DNA from: Acidobacteriota bacterium
GTDB lineage: Bacteria > Acidobacteriota > Blastocatellia > Pyrinomonadales > Pyrinomonadaceae
Assembly: GCA_023391155.1 (NCBI GenBank)
Contig: JAEWBM010000019.1
Span: 1-21,999 of the forward strand
Direction of reading: 5' to 3'
DNA length: 21,999 nt
The notes beneath the pieces were generated by a model that saw only the letters and a program-made list of their open reading frames with translations, made no database searches and was not told the origin of the DNA. The translations under genes were made by a program, and so were the position numbers. Shown here piece by piece: positions 14,282-21,833 of this stretch. Numbering within the stretch: position 1 is the first letter of the stretch; each line of letters starts with the position of its first letter.

Positions 14282-16792
14282 TTATTGGAGCGTTGCTACC
14301 ACCGGAATGTCGTCGAGCTGCGGGGGAAGCGGTAGGTCGACCCGCTCGACCAGGAATCGGTGTATCTCGCGGCGGTCCATCGGCTTTGCGAAAAAGTAAC
14401 CCTGGCCCTTCTCGCACCCCAACATCTTCAGTGCGTGCAGTTGAGCTTCGTTCTCGATGCCTTCCGCGACAACTCCCAAGCCCAGGTTCCGCGCCATCGC
14501 TATGATCGTTCGGACGATCTCGGAATTCGCCCCCTCATCATTGATGGGGACGACGAATGAGCGGTCGATCTTTAGTGTCGAGATCGGCAGCCGGCATAGA
14601 TATCCCAGATTCGAATAGCCCGTGCCGAAATCATCGACGTCGAGTTCGATTCCGAGGTCGCGGAGCTTGTGCAGCATTTCGATCACCCGCTCCTGATATT
14701 CGAGAACGATCGACTCCGTGATCTCAAGTTTGAGGTACAGCGGTGAAAAGCCGGTCTCGTCGAGGATGGCACTAATTCGCTGAACGACCTCGGGGCGGGC
14801 AAATTGTTTACAAGAAAGGTTTACGCTTAACTTTAATTGCCGCTGCGGCCCCGCGGCACTGAACGTGGCCGCCATCTCGCGGCAGGCCCGGCGGAGGATC
14901 TGTTCTCCGAGCTGGTCTATCCATCCGATCTCTTCCGCCAAAGGCACGAACTTCGATGGCGGGATGACCCCCTGCTCGGGGTGCTCCCATCGGGCAAGGG
15001 CTTCGACACCCGTTACGGTCTGGTCCTCAAGCGAGAAGATCGGCTGATAGAAAACCTCGAGATCCTCGTTCTGGATCGCCCGCCGCAGATCGGTCTCAAG
15101 TTGAAGCGTTTCTCGGACGGCAGTGCGCATGGATTCGTTGAATGTTTCGTGCCTTGCCTTTCCGGAACGCTTTGCGTGGTACATTGCCGTGTCGGCGTCA
15201 CGCATCATGTCCTCTGAGGTGTAATGGCTGCCGTGGGCTTGAAGGATCCCGATGCTGGCCGAGCTAAAGATCTCCTGCCCCTGGATAGAAAACGGTTGGC
15301 TCAAATGTTCCTGGATGCGGTCGGCGACCCGCGTGACCTTTTCCATGTAGTAGCGGCCCTCAACGAGGACGATGAATTCATCTCCGCCGAGCCGGGCGAC
15401 CATATCGGGCGGACGCATAGATTTTCTCAAACGGTCGGCGATGGCGATCAGCAATTGGTCGCCCATGAAATGGCCGAGGCTGTCGTTGACGTACTTGAAC
15501 CGGTCGAGGTCGATGAACAGCACGCTGACCTTATATTTCGGATCGCGACGGGATTTTTCCAGAGCCTCTTCAAGCCGGTTAAGAAAGTGAGCCCGGTTCG
15601 GAAGCCCGGTCAGGGCATCGTGGGTCGCCTCGTGATGCAGCTTTTCTTCGGCTATCTTTCTGGCGGTTATGTCCTGGATCTGAAAGATCAAGTGCGACTG
15701 CTCGGATCTGCTTTCGCTTGCGGCCGAAACGCTCCACGATGCCCATACCGTCTTGCCGGATTTGTGTACATAACGATGCTCGAGCTGGCAGCTATGGACC
15801 TTGCCCGCTAGCACATCGTTTATCTTGAGCAGGGCGGGGCCGAGGTCATGCTGGAAAAGCATCGACTGAAAATGCATCGACCGCAGTTCCGAAGATGAGT
15901 ATCCCAGAATGCGGCACATCGCCTTGTTCACCTTTAGCCATTTGCCCGAGGCGGAGACAAGCGCGATACCGATCGGGGCATAGTTGAATGCACTTCGAAA
16001 GCGCTCCTCCGATTCGCGAAGTGCCACCGAGCGTTCCTTCAGTGCGTTAGCGTATTCGTGAGCCTTTTCTGCCTGTTCGATCGAGAGCTCAACGTTCTTC
16101 AAATGCATTCGGTATGCATAAAAGACGAAAAATATGATCGGTACGGCGGCGAACATCACGGCGAAGCCCGCCATATCGACCAGGCGAACGAGGGCGGCCG
16201 CACCGGCTGCACCCGACAGATATGTCACGAACGACCAGCTATACTTTGTCCGCCACGTATCAAAGACGGGGTGCTGTTCGCGGAGTGCGTCGTGTATCGC
16301 CACGGCAAACGTATTGAACAGAAACTGTGTGACGACGATCGCCGATATAGCGAGGAAAAGATCCGCCGCATGGCCAGGGTGCCCGTGGAGCTTGTCTTCG
16401 GTATAGAGCCCATAGCCGCGCAGGACCATGAAAACGGCTGTGACGGAAACCGCCATCGCCGCAGCATTGAACAATATGGTGACCCGACGGCTGCAGAACC
16501 GGCGGGCCGAAACAAATGCCTCCGTCGCCGCAAGCAGCACGGCTGCCTCTCCGCCATATAGAAGCAAAGTTAAAAAGATAAATGTATCGGAAACGGAAAT
16601 GTGTGAACTGAGACGCGGTATCGGAATGGTAACGCGCGACGCCAGCCCGATCGTAAGTGCGGCGAGTATCAAGAAGTTGATATCCACCGCCGACGCGGGC
16701 AGCCGAAATACGGCCAGCCCGACACACATGGCTCCGGCCGCGATCAGCCCGTAGGTATAGATGTTTAAGAGGGGGCGTCTTCCTTCGATCAC
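14282..16792 (-). CDS. Membrane PAS-GGDEF-EAL protein (c-di-GMP cyclase/phosphodiesterase)
   Basis: The 836-residue inner-membrane protein has a hydrophobic N-terminal sensor with about seven or eight membrane segments (10-228; type not recognised), a short coiled coil (about 232-262), a PAS domain (about 262-380), a GGDEF domain (385-550) and an EAL domain (565-820). The cyclase motif GGDEF (469-473) is intact and an RxxD inhibitory site (RPPD) sits five residues before it. The EAL motif (E597-A-L) and the loop DDFGTGYSNLGYL are present, as is EGIE, so both enzymatic domains look competent. The start is GTG 16790-16792; no ribosome-binding site is visible. Which activity dominates cannot be told from sequence. 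It is a third c-di-GMP enzyme gene in the window. Confidence 0.93.
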   Translation of the reverse strand: MIEGRRPLLNIYTYGLIAAGAMCVGLAVFRLPASAVDINFLILAALTIGLASRVTIPIPRLSSHISVSDTFIFLTLLLYGGEAAVLLAATEAFVSARRFCSRRVTILFNAAAMAVSVTAVFMVLRGYGLYTEDKLHGHPGHAADLFLAISAIVVTQFLFNTFAVAIHDALREQHPVFDTWRTKYSWSFVTYLSGAAGAAALVRLVDMAGFAVMFAAVPIIFFVFYAYRMHLKNVELSIEQAEKAHEYANALKERSVALRESEERFRSAFNYAPIGIALVSASGKWLKVNKAMCRILGYSSSELRSMHFQSMLFQHDLGPALLKINDVLAGKVHSCQLEHRYVHKSGKTVWASWSVSAASESRSEQSHLIFQIQDITARKIAEEKLHHEATHDALTGLPNRAHFLNRLEEALEKSRRDPKYKVSVLFIDLDRFKYVNDSLGHFMGDQLLIAIADRLRKSMRPPDMVARLGGDEFIVLVEGRYYMEKVTRVADRIQEHLSQPFSIQGQEIFSSASIGILQAHGSHYTSEDMMRDADTAMYHAKRSGKARHETFNESMRTAVRETLQLETDLRRAIQNEDLEVFYQPIFSLEDQTVTGVEALARWEHPEQGVIPPSKFVPLAEEIGWIDQLGEQILRRACREMAATFSAAGPQRQLKLSVNLSCKQFARPEVVQRISAILDETGFSPLYLKLEITESIVLEYQERVIEMLHKLRDLGIELDVDDFGTGYSNLGYLCRLPISTLKIDRSFVVPINDEGANSEIVRTIIAMARNLGLGVVAEGIENEAQLHALKMLGCEKGQGYFFAKPMDRREIHRFLVERVDLPLPPQLDDIPVVATLQ

Positions 16793-16869
16793 AAACTTTT
16801 TGGGTTAATATTCCGCACCGAATGGCGGACAAAGACCGAGGGAGGGGCAAGAGATGAGCAGTGAGGTAA

Positions 16870-16891
16870 AGGTGCGGAAAGCTCCGCACCT
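16870..16891. repeat. Perfect hairpin between the EAL gene and the protease gene
   Basis: AGGTGCGGA (16870-16878) and TCCGCACCT (16883-16891) form a 9-bp stem with a 4-base loop. There is no T-tract on either strand. It lies 78 bases upstream of the GTG of the EAL gene and 88 bases downstream of the protease stop, so it may be part of a 5' leader or a weak end structure. A TATAAT-like box on the minus strand (16907-16912) lies just upstream, so the hairpin could sit at the very start of the EAL-gene transcript. Confidence 0.5.
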
Positions 16892-16978
16892 CTACTAGTA
16901 TGCCCTATTATATTTAACGCTGTCCATAAGTTTTCTCCCCGGTGAACGTGGGACGAGCGTGGGCAAAACCATCTGTTT

Positions 16979-19483
16979 TTATTCCATTCTCGCGGTACGG
17001 TCACCGATTAGAACTCCGTCGCCGATCAGGACACCGTCACCGATGAGAACGCCGTCACCGATCAAAACCCCGTCGCCGATCAGGACACCGTCGCCGATAA
17101 GAACGCCGTCCCCGATCAGGACCCCGTCGCCGATAAGAACACCCGGCAACAGACGGGCGGTTCCCGAACCGGAGCTTCCGCCGTCGCTGAGCATTACGTT
17201 CGCATTGATGGTGAGCCCGTCGGTGTAAAACTGGCCGGTTTCGAGCGATTGCTCGCTGCCGCTCAGAATGATGCCGTCCTGCGCGACCCTTGCGACTTGA
17301 TAAATACCTTGATAACGCGAGATCAGCTCGGACCCCGTTACGAATGCATGGTTTGTCAGGATAAGCGATGACCACGGGAATGTGTGGCCGGCGATCTCGG
17401 TAGCGGCGGACGGCATTACCCATCCGGCGCCGACCATCGCGTCGTTCCTCGACATTCCGTTGAATGAAACGCCCGTCCGCAGTGACCTTGTAAGTCTAAG
17501 TGCACCCTCTATGTTGAGCTGGCCGGCACCCTGTTCGAACATATCCGCACCGGCTATGGGCTGAGCCGAATACTGCAGCAGTGCTTTAACCATCGCGGGC
17601 GTTAGGTTCGGGTTCGCTTCGAACATCAAGGCAGCGGCTCCGGCGACGATCGGTGCAGACATCGACGTTCCGCTCTGGTACATATAAGCGTCGGAGCCGA
17701 TACCGTTGATCGAAAGCACCTGGTCCGGTTGGATCGAAGCGAGCTTCGACGTTTTCCGAACCGATGAGATAACCGAATTTCCCGGAGCGACGAGGTCCGG
17801 CTTGATGATGTTGTCGTGAACGCGAACGCCGTTCGCATTCGTGTAGTAGCTGCGCGTCGGGCCGCGGGATGAGAACGTGGTGATAACATCGTCGCCTCGT
17901 CCTCCGGTACCGAAGGTGTTACTAGCCCCGACCGTGATCGCGTACGGGCTGTTGGCGGGGGAGTTGATAGTACCGTAGAGTCTGGTTCGGTTAGAAGCAC
18001 GTCCCCTGTTCCCCGCTGCAGCGACGACCACTATACCGGCCTCGGCAAGTTCTTTGACCTTGCGGCAAAGCGGATCGTTCGTGTAGGTATCGATCGCCTG
18101 CGTTCCGAGGCTTAAGTTGACGACCCGGATGTTGTACTGCTGGCGGTTCGCCAATACCCAGTTTAGCCCGTTGAGCAGCCATGAGGTCTGACCTAGGCCG
18201 TGGTGATCCAGGACCTTGACGTTGATGATGTTCGCATCCGGAGCGATACCGCGATAGGCACCGCCGTTGATCGGAGAACTGCCCAAAGCGAGCCCCGCGA
18301 CGTGTGACCCGTGGCCGTTCGAATCGTTAGAGCCTGAGTTCGTGAAATCGACGCTCCTTACGATCCGTGAGCCGGAAGCGTTTTGAAACGCTTTGTGGCG
18401 GCGGTAGAGGCCGGAATCCAAGATCGCAACGCCGACTCCCGTCCCGTCCAGTGAATGATCACCCGAAGCAAGTGGTGCTGCGGCCGACTGATCGCGAACG
18501 GCTTCGGCACCCGTGGTTAGTTCGAGGTGTCCCGTCAAAGCGGTCGCACGGTCAGGCGAGATGTAATCTGCCATTCCGCTGAAAGCGACCGGCTCGACCG
18601 ACGACAGCGGCATCGTTACGACCAGCGCATTATCGATACGATCGAGGACCTGAACATTCTGGCCGGAAAGCAGCGCACTAAATGCCTCACTCTCCACCGC
18701 CCGCGACTGGATTATCGCCGACACTCTTTCGGAGGAGCTGCCGTTTGCGATCATTTCCCGCAGGTCCGGTGAGACGACATCGCCGCGATAGCCCGCAGAT
18801 GCTCGCGTTTCATTTACTGAGCCGCCCTCGGCATCCATAAACCGATCTTCGATAACGATCGGCTCGAAGTATCGAGCATATTCCGAGCTGCTTTCGATGC
18901 TGTCGCCGTAAAAGGAAAAGGTCGAACCCGCGATCAGCCGCAAGCGGCCCTCGGTAATGGCCGAGATCGTCAACTCGCGAAGTGCGGGCGTATTAAATAT
19001 GTCGGAAATATTTTCTACATAGAGCAGTGCGTTAGCGTCCTTATCCGCCACCTTAGCAATGACGCGTTCGATCTCCGACAGCACCACGGCTTCAGACCGT
19101 GCAGCGGAATAGAGGTCGTTTGCTTCAAGCTTTACGATGGATAGTGAAGCCAGCGGGGCGGGTACATTGCCTTTAGCAATGCGCCGCGCAAGCTGTTCCA
19201 CAACGAATTCAACGCTTTCACCTGTCTCATCGAGAAGGATGGGCTGCCGCGAACCGTCACCCGCTAACGCCCTGATGAGCTGAAGTGTTTCGCTCTCAAA
19301 GCTGAGGTTCTCACGCAGTCTTCCTTCACGGCCAAGCTGCGTAAGATCGGTAACAGGTTCGCTAATTCCGGCGGAGATGCTGCGGGCCATCTGTGCCGTC
19401 ACTGCGTTCGTGAAAAGGAATGCAGCCAGCAGCAGTACGGCGGTAGCTTTTTTCACCGGGCTATGTGTTTTTGGTGAACTCAT
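16979..19483 (-). CDS. Secreted S8 subtilase with Clp-like pseudo-AAA+ N-domain and GVLIGD repeats
   Basis: The 834-residue protein is exported: a positively charged start, a hydrophobic helix (about 14-28) and a likely cleavage site near VTA-Q. Residues about 44-217 match, in order, the D1 region of ClpA/ClpB AAA+ ATPases (DLT..GREGRL, PILLDETGE at the P-loop position, LARRIAKGNVP, LLYVENISDIF at Walker B, GRLRLIAGST at sensor 1, ARYFEPIVI at the arginine-finger region), but the P-loop and Walker B acids are lost. The S8 peptidase domain (about 345-650) has D356, H391, oxyanion N492 and S607 (GTSMSAP), so it should be active. The C-terminus (781-828) is eight perfect GVLIGD repeats. Start ATG 19483 follows TTGGAGCC. 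It stands alone; no dedicated secretion gene is near. Confidence 0.9.
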   Translation of the reverse strand: MSSPKTHSPVKKATAVLLLAAFLFTNAVTAQMARSISAGISEPVTDLTQLGREGRLRENLSFESETLQLIRALAGDGSRQPILLDETGESVEFVVEQLARRIAKGNVPAPLASLSIVKLEANDLYSAARSEAVVLSEIERVIAKVADKDANALLYVENISDIFNTPALRELTISAITEGRLRLIAGSTFSFYGDSIESSSEYARYFEPIVIEDRFMDAEGGSVNETRASAGYRGDVVSPDLREMIANGSSSERVSAIIQSRAVESEAFSALLSGQNVQVLDRIDNALVVTMPLSSVEPVAFSGMADYISPDRATALTGHLELTTGAEAVRDQSAAAPLASGDHSLDGTGVGVAILDSGLYRRHKAFQNASGSRIVRSVDFTNSGSNDSNGHGSHVAGLALGSSPINGGAYRGIAPDANIINVKVLDHHGLGQTSWLLNGLNWVLANRQQYNIRVVNLSLGTQAIDTYTNDPLCRKVKELAEAGIVVVAAAGNRGRASNRTRLYGTINSPANSPYAITVGASNTFGTGGRGDDVITTFSSRGPTRSYYTNANGVRVHDNIIKPDLVAPGNSVISSVRKTSKLASIQPDQVLSINGIGSDAYMYQSGTSMSAPIVAGAAALMFEANPNLTPAMVKALLQYSAQPIAGADMFEQGAGQLNIEGALRLTRSLRTGVSFNGMSRNDAMVGAGWVMPSAATEIAGHTFPWSSLILTNHAFVTGSELISRYQGIYQVARVAQDGIILSGSEQSLETGQFYTDGLTINANVMLSDGGSSGSGTARLLPGVLIGDGVLIGDGVLIGDGVLIGDGVLIGDGVLIGDGVLIGDGVLIGDRTARME
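17000..17143 (-). repeat. Eight 18-bp tandem repeats encoding GVLIGD
   Basis: Eight in-frame 18-base units code for eight identical GVLIGD hexapeptides at the C-terminus of the subtilase. The codons vary between units while the peptide does not, so the protein repeat is under selection, or recently homogenised and drifting at silent sites. Six-residue periodicity resembles hexapeptide beta-helix repeats. It is not a CRISPR array: no spacers exist. Confidence 0.95.
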
Positions 19484-19621
19484 ATGGCTCCAAACTACTA
19501 GGGCAATTTGAGGGAGTGGCGGTCGCCCGCCGGCATTTCTTAATACAAGCGATGTGCCATATAGTTAACTGATGTAAATACGGGATTTAGCGATGACGAG
19601 CGCGAGAGGGAAGCGGGCAGG

Positions 19622-19662
19622 TTCGGTCAGGGTTCGGTCAAACTGATGTCAATCTGACCGAA
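19622..19662. repeat. Repeated TTCGGTCA motif with inverted copy
   Basis: TTCGGTCA occurs at 19622-19629 and 19633-19640, and its reverse complement TGACCGAA at 19655-19662. The 8-bp arms of the second and third copies have a 14-base gap. It lies between the protease promoter region and the mdh terminator. It could be an operator or a second hairpin past the terminator; I cannot decide. Confidence 0.5.
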
Positions 19663-19663
19663 A

Positions 19664-19695
19664 CAAAAAAAAGGAAGGCCTAACGCGGCCTTCCT
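19664..19695 (-). terminator. Rho-independent terminator of mdh
   Basis: On the minus strand a 9-bp stem (AGGAAGGCC / GGCCTTCCT, plus coordinates 19672-19695) with a 6-base loop is followed by eight T residues (19665-19672). It starts 26 bases after the mdh stop codon and is a textbook terminator. Confidence 0.93.
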
Positions 19696-19720
19696 CTTGC
19701 ATATCTAAGTTTTAGTTGGA

Positions 19721-20653
19721 TCAGATCTCGAGAATATCGACAAGTTCCTGGACGGCGGCCGCACTCTTCTGCAATGCCGAACGCTCATCGTTCGAAAGGC
19801 TGATCTCGATGATCTGCTCGACGCCGTTCTTTCCGAGCTTGACCGGGACGCCGACGAAAAGATTGCTGATGCCGTATTCACCCTCAAGGAAGACCGCGCA
19901 GGGGAGGATCTTTTTCTTGTCCTTAAGGATCGATTCTGCCATCTCGACCGCGCCTAGGCTCGGGGCGTAAAAGGCCGAACCGGTCTTTAGCAGCCCGACG
20001 ATCTCTGCTCCGCCGTTGGCCGTGCGGTCGATGATCTTGTCGATAGTCTCTTTCGGCAGCAGCTCTGTGACCGGGATACCCGCGCATGTCGAATACCGCG
20101 GAAGCGGGACCATCGTGTCGCCGTGGCCGCCAAGGACGAATGCGGTGACATTCTCAACGGACACGTCCAGAGCCTCTGCCAAAAAGCATCGCATGCGAGC
20201 CGAATCAAGAACGCCGGCCATTCCCATTACTCGGTTTTTGGGAAAGCCTGAGCGGCGAAAAGCGACCTGTGTCATCGCGTCAAGCGGATTTGAAACTACG
20301 ATGATGAATGAGTTCGGGGAATATTTCGCGACCTGTTCGGTGACCTGGCCGACGATATCAGAGTTGGTCTTCAAGAGATCATCGCGGCTCATGCCGGGCT
20401 TGCGGGGAAGGCCGGCGGTAATTATCACGACATCTGAGTCGGCCGTTTCCTCATAGGAATTCGAGCCGACGAGCTTTACGTCAAAGCCGTCGATCGGCGC
20501 GGCCTGCGCAAGGTCGAGAGACTTGCCCTGCGGCGTACCTTCGACGATATCGACCAATACAACATCCGCGAGTTCCTTGCTCGCGATCCAATGGGCAGCA
20601 GTTGCCCCAACGTTTCCGGCCCCTACGACCGTAACTTTATGTCTTCCAGCCAT
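19721..20653 (-). CDS. mdh: Malate dehydrogenase (LDH-like type)
   Basis: The 310-residue cytoplasmic enzyme interconverts malate and oxaloacetate with NAD in the TCA cycle. It has the dinucleotide motif GAGNVG (11-16), an acidic D35 after the second strand that indicates NAD rather than NADP, the substrate loop GLPRKPGMSRDDLL with R84 and R90 (arginine marks malate rather than lactate dehydrogenase), N122, D150/R153 and the catalytic H177 in GGHGDT. The length is normal for the family. A strong ribosome-binding site (AGGAAGG) lies 7 bases before the ATG. It is followed by its own terminator, so it is probably monocistronic. Confidence 0.96.
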   Translation of the reverse strand: MAGRHKVTVVGAGNVGATAAHWIASKELADVVLVDIVEGTPQGKSLDLAQAAPIDGFDVKLVGSNSYEETADSDVVIITAGLPRKPGMSRDDLLKTNSDIVGQVTEQVAKYSPNSFIIVVSNPLDAMTQVAFRRSGFPKNRVMGMAGVLDSARMRCFLAEALDVSVENVTAFVLGGHGDTMVPLPRYSTCAGIPVTELLPKETIDKIIDRTANGGAEIVGLLKTGSAFYAPSLGAVEMAESILKDKKKILPCAVFLEGEYGISNLFVGVPVKLGKNGVEQIIEISLSNDERSALQKSAAAVQELVDILEI

Positions 20654-21002
20654 TCTTAATCCTTCCTGTTGAAAATATTAGTGTTAAATAGAAAACGCCA
20701 TTTTCTCACAGGCGGATAAAAACGGCAAAAACCGCGGATGTCAGGGTGGGGTCGGCAGCGATATCTGATGGCGGGTGCAGGCCAAAAAAAAATAAAAAGC
20801 CTGATGCGCTCTCCCCTTCACATCAGGCTTTTCGATTTGATCAAAGGCCGAAGCCGATGACCAAGTCTGTTGTCTATTTAGGTAGCAACGGGTGTGCCAA
20901 GAACCGGTACATCGCCAAATACTGTGTTTTCGGTACCCACCCTTTTCATCTCTCCGGATCAGTAAACAAATTGGTCTACCCGGCGCACGAAATCGGGCAA
21001 CC
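20654..21002. other. 349-base intergenic region upstream of mdh
   Basis: The part nearest mdh (20654-20782) should hold its promoter; TTGCCG and GAAAAT, 17 bases apart on the minus strand, are a weak candidate. The centre holds a strong minus-strand terminator (separate entry). From 20833 to 21002 lies 170 bases with no convincing gene: a plus-strand frame from ATG 20859 (or further upstream) runs through it, but it lacks a ribosome-binding site and overlaps the terminator and the neighbouring gene, so I do not call it. This stretch is either a long 3' UTR of the secreted-protein gene or an unrecognised small RNA. Confidence 0.5.
20783..20832 (-). terminator. Strong rho-independent terminator with 12-bp stem
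   Basis: On the minus strand AAAAGCCTGATG (20832-20821) pairs with CATCAGGCTTTT (20806-20795) around a 14-base loop, followed by TTTATTTTTTTTT (to about 20783). It is the nearest strong terminator downstream of the secreted-protein gene but lies 170 bases after its stop, leaving room for an independent small transcript. Confidence 0.9.
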
Positions 21003-21019
21003 CTATTTCAGGATAGGGT
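21000..21019. repeat. Small hairpin over the stop codon of the secreted-protein gene
   Basis: ACCCTAT (21000-21006) and ATAGGGT (21013-21019) form a 7-bp stem with a 6-base loop. It spans the last codons and the TAG of the minus-strand gene. Without a T-tract it is not a terminator, but it could pause or protect the 3' end. Confidence 0.45.
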
Positions 21020-21593
21020 GTCCGCCGCCGCGGCTGTGGTCCGCGGTCGCCGCATACTTGCGACGGTCATTGTGATACAGCACCAAGTGCTCACCCTCAT
21101 ATCGCACCAGGTTCGAAACGCGGCCCAGGTCGCTTGTGTGCTCGGCGATAACAAAGGCCATTGGGTTGAACGAAACGACCATGCCGGCGGCGTAAATATA
21201 ACCGCCCTTATCATAAACGCTTCCCGCGTATTGAGCCGCACCCACGGCGATATCAGGCGAATACCGGCCAGCCGCGTCGCGATTGCGGTCGGCCTTTGCG
21301 ATATAGATCGTGTAGTCAGAATAGCGAAGCCCGCGCGAATATCGATTCTTCCTCGCCACTGCGAAAAGATCGGTCAACCCACGGTCGATCGCGTTAAGCA
21401 TCGCTCGGTTCGGCCGCGTCACCGCAATGATCCGTGCACCTTTCGGCGTTCTAGTCGAAATGGTGAATCGATCTCCCGTTATGCGTTGGGCTTCGGACGT
21501 GACCCCGCGGGTCTGCGCCGGTACAAAATACACAAAACCCAGTAATAATGCGAATAATACCGCGGTTTTCAACACTAAATGGTTCTTAAACAT
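21003..21593 (-). CDS. Uncharacterised secreted protein
   Basis: I do not recognise this 196-residue protein. It starts with a clear signal peptide (MFKNHLVLK, then a hydrophobic stretch AVLFALLLGFVYFV, likely cut after PAQ), so it is periplasmic or secreted. The mature part is basic, with alternating strand-like segments (RFTISTRTPKGARIIAVTRP, YSDYTIYIAKADR) and a C-terminal segment containing EGEHLVLYHND that places two histidines and acidic residues close together, which might bind metal but does not match a protease motif I know. The start is supported by a GGGGGAT ribosome-binding site. A 7-bp hairpin overlaps the stop codon. It lies between mdh and tRNA-Leu with no functional partner. 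Confidence 0.8.
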   Translation of the reverse strand: MFKNHLVLKTAVLFALLLGFVYFVPAQTRGVTSEAQRITGDRFTISTRTPKGARIIAVTRPNRAMLNAIDRGLTDLFAVARKNRYSRGLRYSDYTIYIAKADRNRDAAGRYSPDIAVGAAQYAGSVYDKGGYIYAAGMVVSFNPMAFVIAEHTSDLGRVSNLVRYEGEHLVLYHNDRRKYAATADHSRGGGHPILK

Positions 21594-21613
21594 ACATCCC
21601 CCTTTCTCCGTTT

Positions 21614-21659
21614 ATTGTAGATCGCAAGTGGTATGCCAAAAGTATGTGACACGGTGTCA
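21614..21659 (-). promoter_or_regulatory. Candidate -10 box and palindromic operator of the secreted-protein gene
   Basis: On the minus strand a TACAAT box (21614-21619) matches the -10 consensus at 5/6 and lies 21 bases before the ATG. The -35 region is weak (TTTTGG). A perfect palindrome TGACAC-G-GTGTCA (21647-21659) lies about 28 bases upstream of the -10 box, a suitable place for an activator or a repressor. Confidence 0.4.
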
Positions 21660-21703
21660 GAGAGGGGCTGCAATTAAACACACAGCGACGGGGTAAAGCT
21701 GAG

Positions 21704-21790
21704 TGGTGCTGAGGGCGGGAGTCGAACCCGCACGCCCCTAAGGACACAGGATTTTAAGTCCTGGGCGTCTACCAATTCCGCCACCCCAGC
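21704..21790 (-). tRNA. tRNA-Leu (anticodon TAA), CCA encoded
   Basis: Read on the minus strand it begins GCTGGGGTGGCGGAATTGG with the leucine-type D-arm (GGTAGACGC), an anticodon stem CAGGA/TCCTG with loop CTTAAAA (anticodon TAA), a long variable arm typical of class II tRNAs, and a T-arm with GGTTCGACTCC. The acceptor stem is GCTGGGG paired with CCTCAGC with one G-T pair, discriminator A at 21707, and CCA encoded at 21704-21706. It decodes UUA/UUG. Confidence 0.97.
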
Positions 21791-21820
21791 TTGACACGTT
21801 TTGGCTCTGTAACATACTAT
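21791..21820 (+). promoter_or_regulatory. Rightward sigma70 promoter abutting the tRNA
   Basis: TTGACA (21791-21796, a perfect -35 box) and TACTAT (21815-21820, 5/6) with an 18-base spacer. The -35 box starts at the first base after the 5' end of the divergent tRNA gene. It drives transcription to the right into the C7 repeats and the possible ORF at the window edge. The leftward promoter of the tRNA must overlap the same bases. Confidence 0.6.
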
Positions 21821-21833
21821 AAATAAAGGAGTT

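Noticed and set aside
14837..15811. Plus-strand ORFs within the GGDEF-EAL gene
   Set aside because: They are antisense shadows of the minus-strand gene, which has complete PAS, GGDEF and EAL motifs.
16793..16978. Possible c-di-GMP (GEMM) riboswitch near the GGDEF-EAL gene
   Set aside because: GGGCAAAACC-like text on the plus strand is on the wrong strand, and the conserved GEMM core and receptor pieces could not be matched.
16959..17228. Plus-strand ORF with TPSPIR repeats and an 18-base periodic array that resembles a CRISPR or repeat protein
   Set aside because: It is the antisense reading of the GVLIGD repeats of the subtilase; units are contiguous, with no spacers, and the minus-strand frame has clear S8 protease motifs.
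20746..21075. Plus-strand 109-codon ORF between mdh and the secreted-protein gene
   Set aside because: It runs through a strong terminator and into the coding sequence of the opposite gene, has no ribosome-binding site and no recognisable domain.
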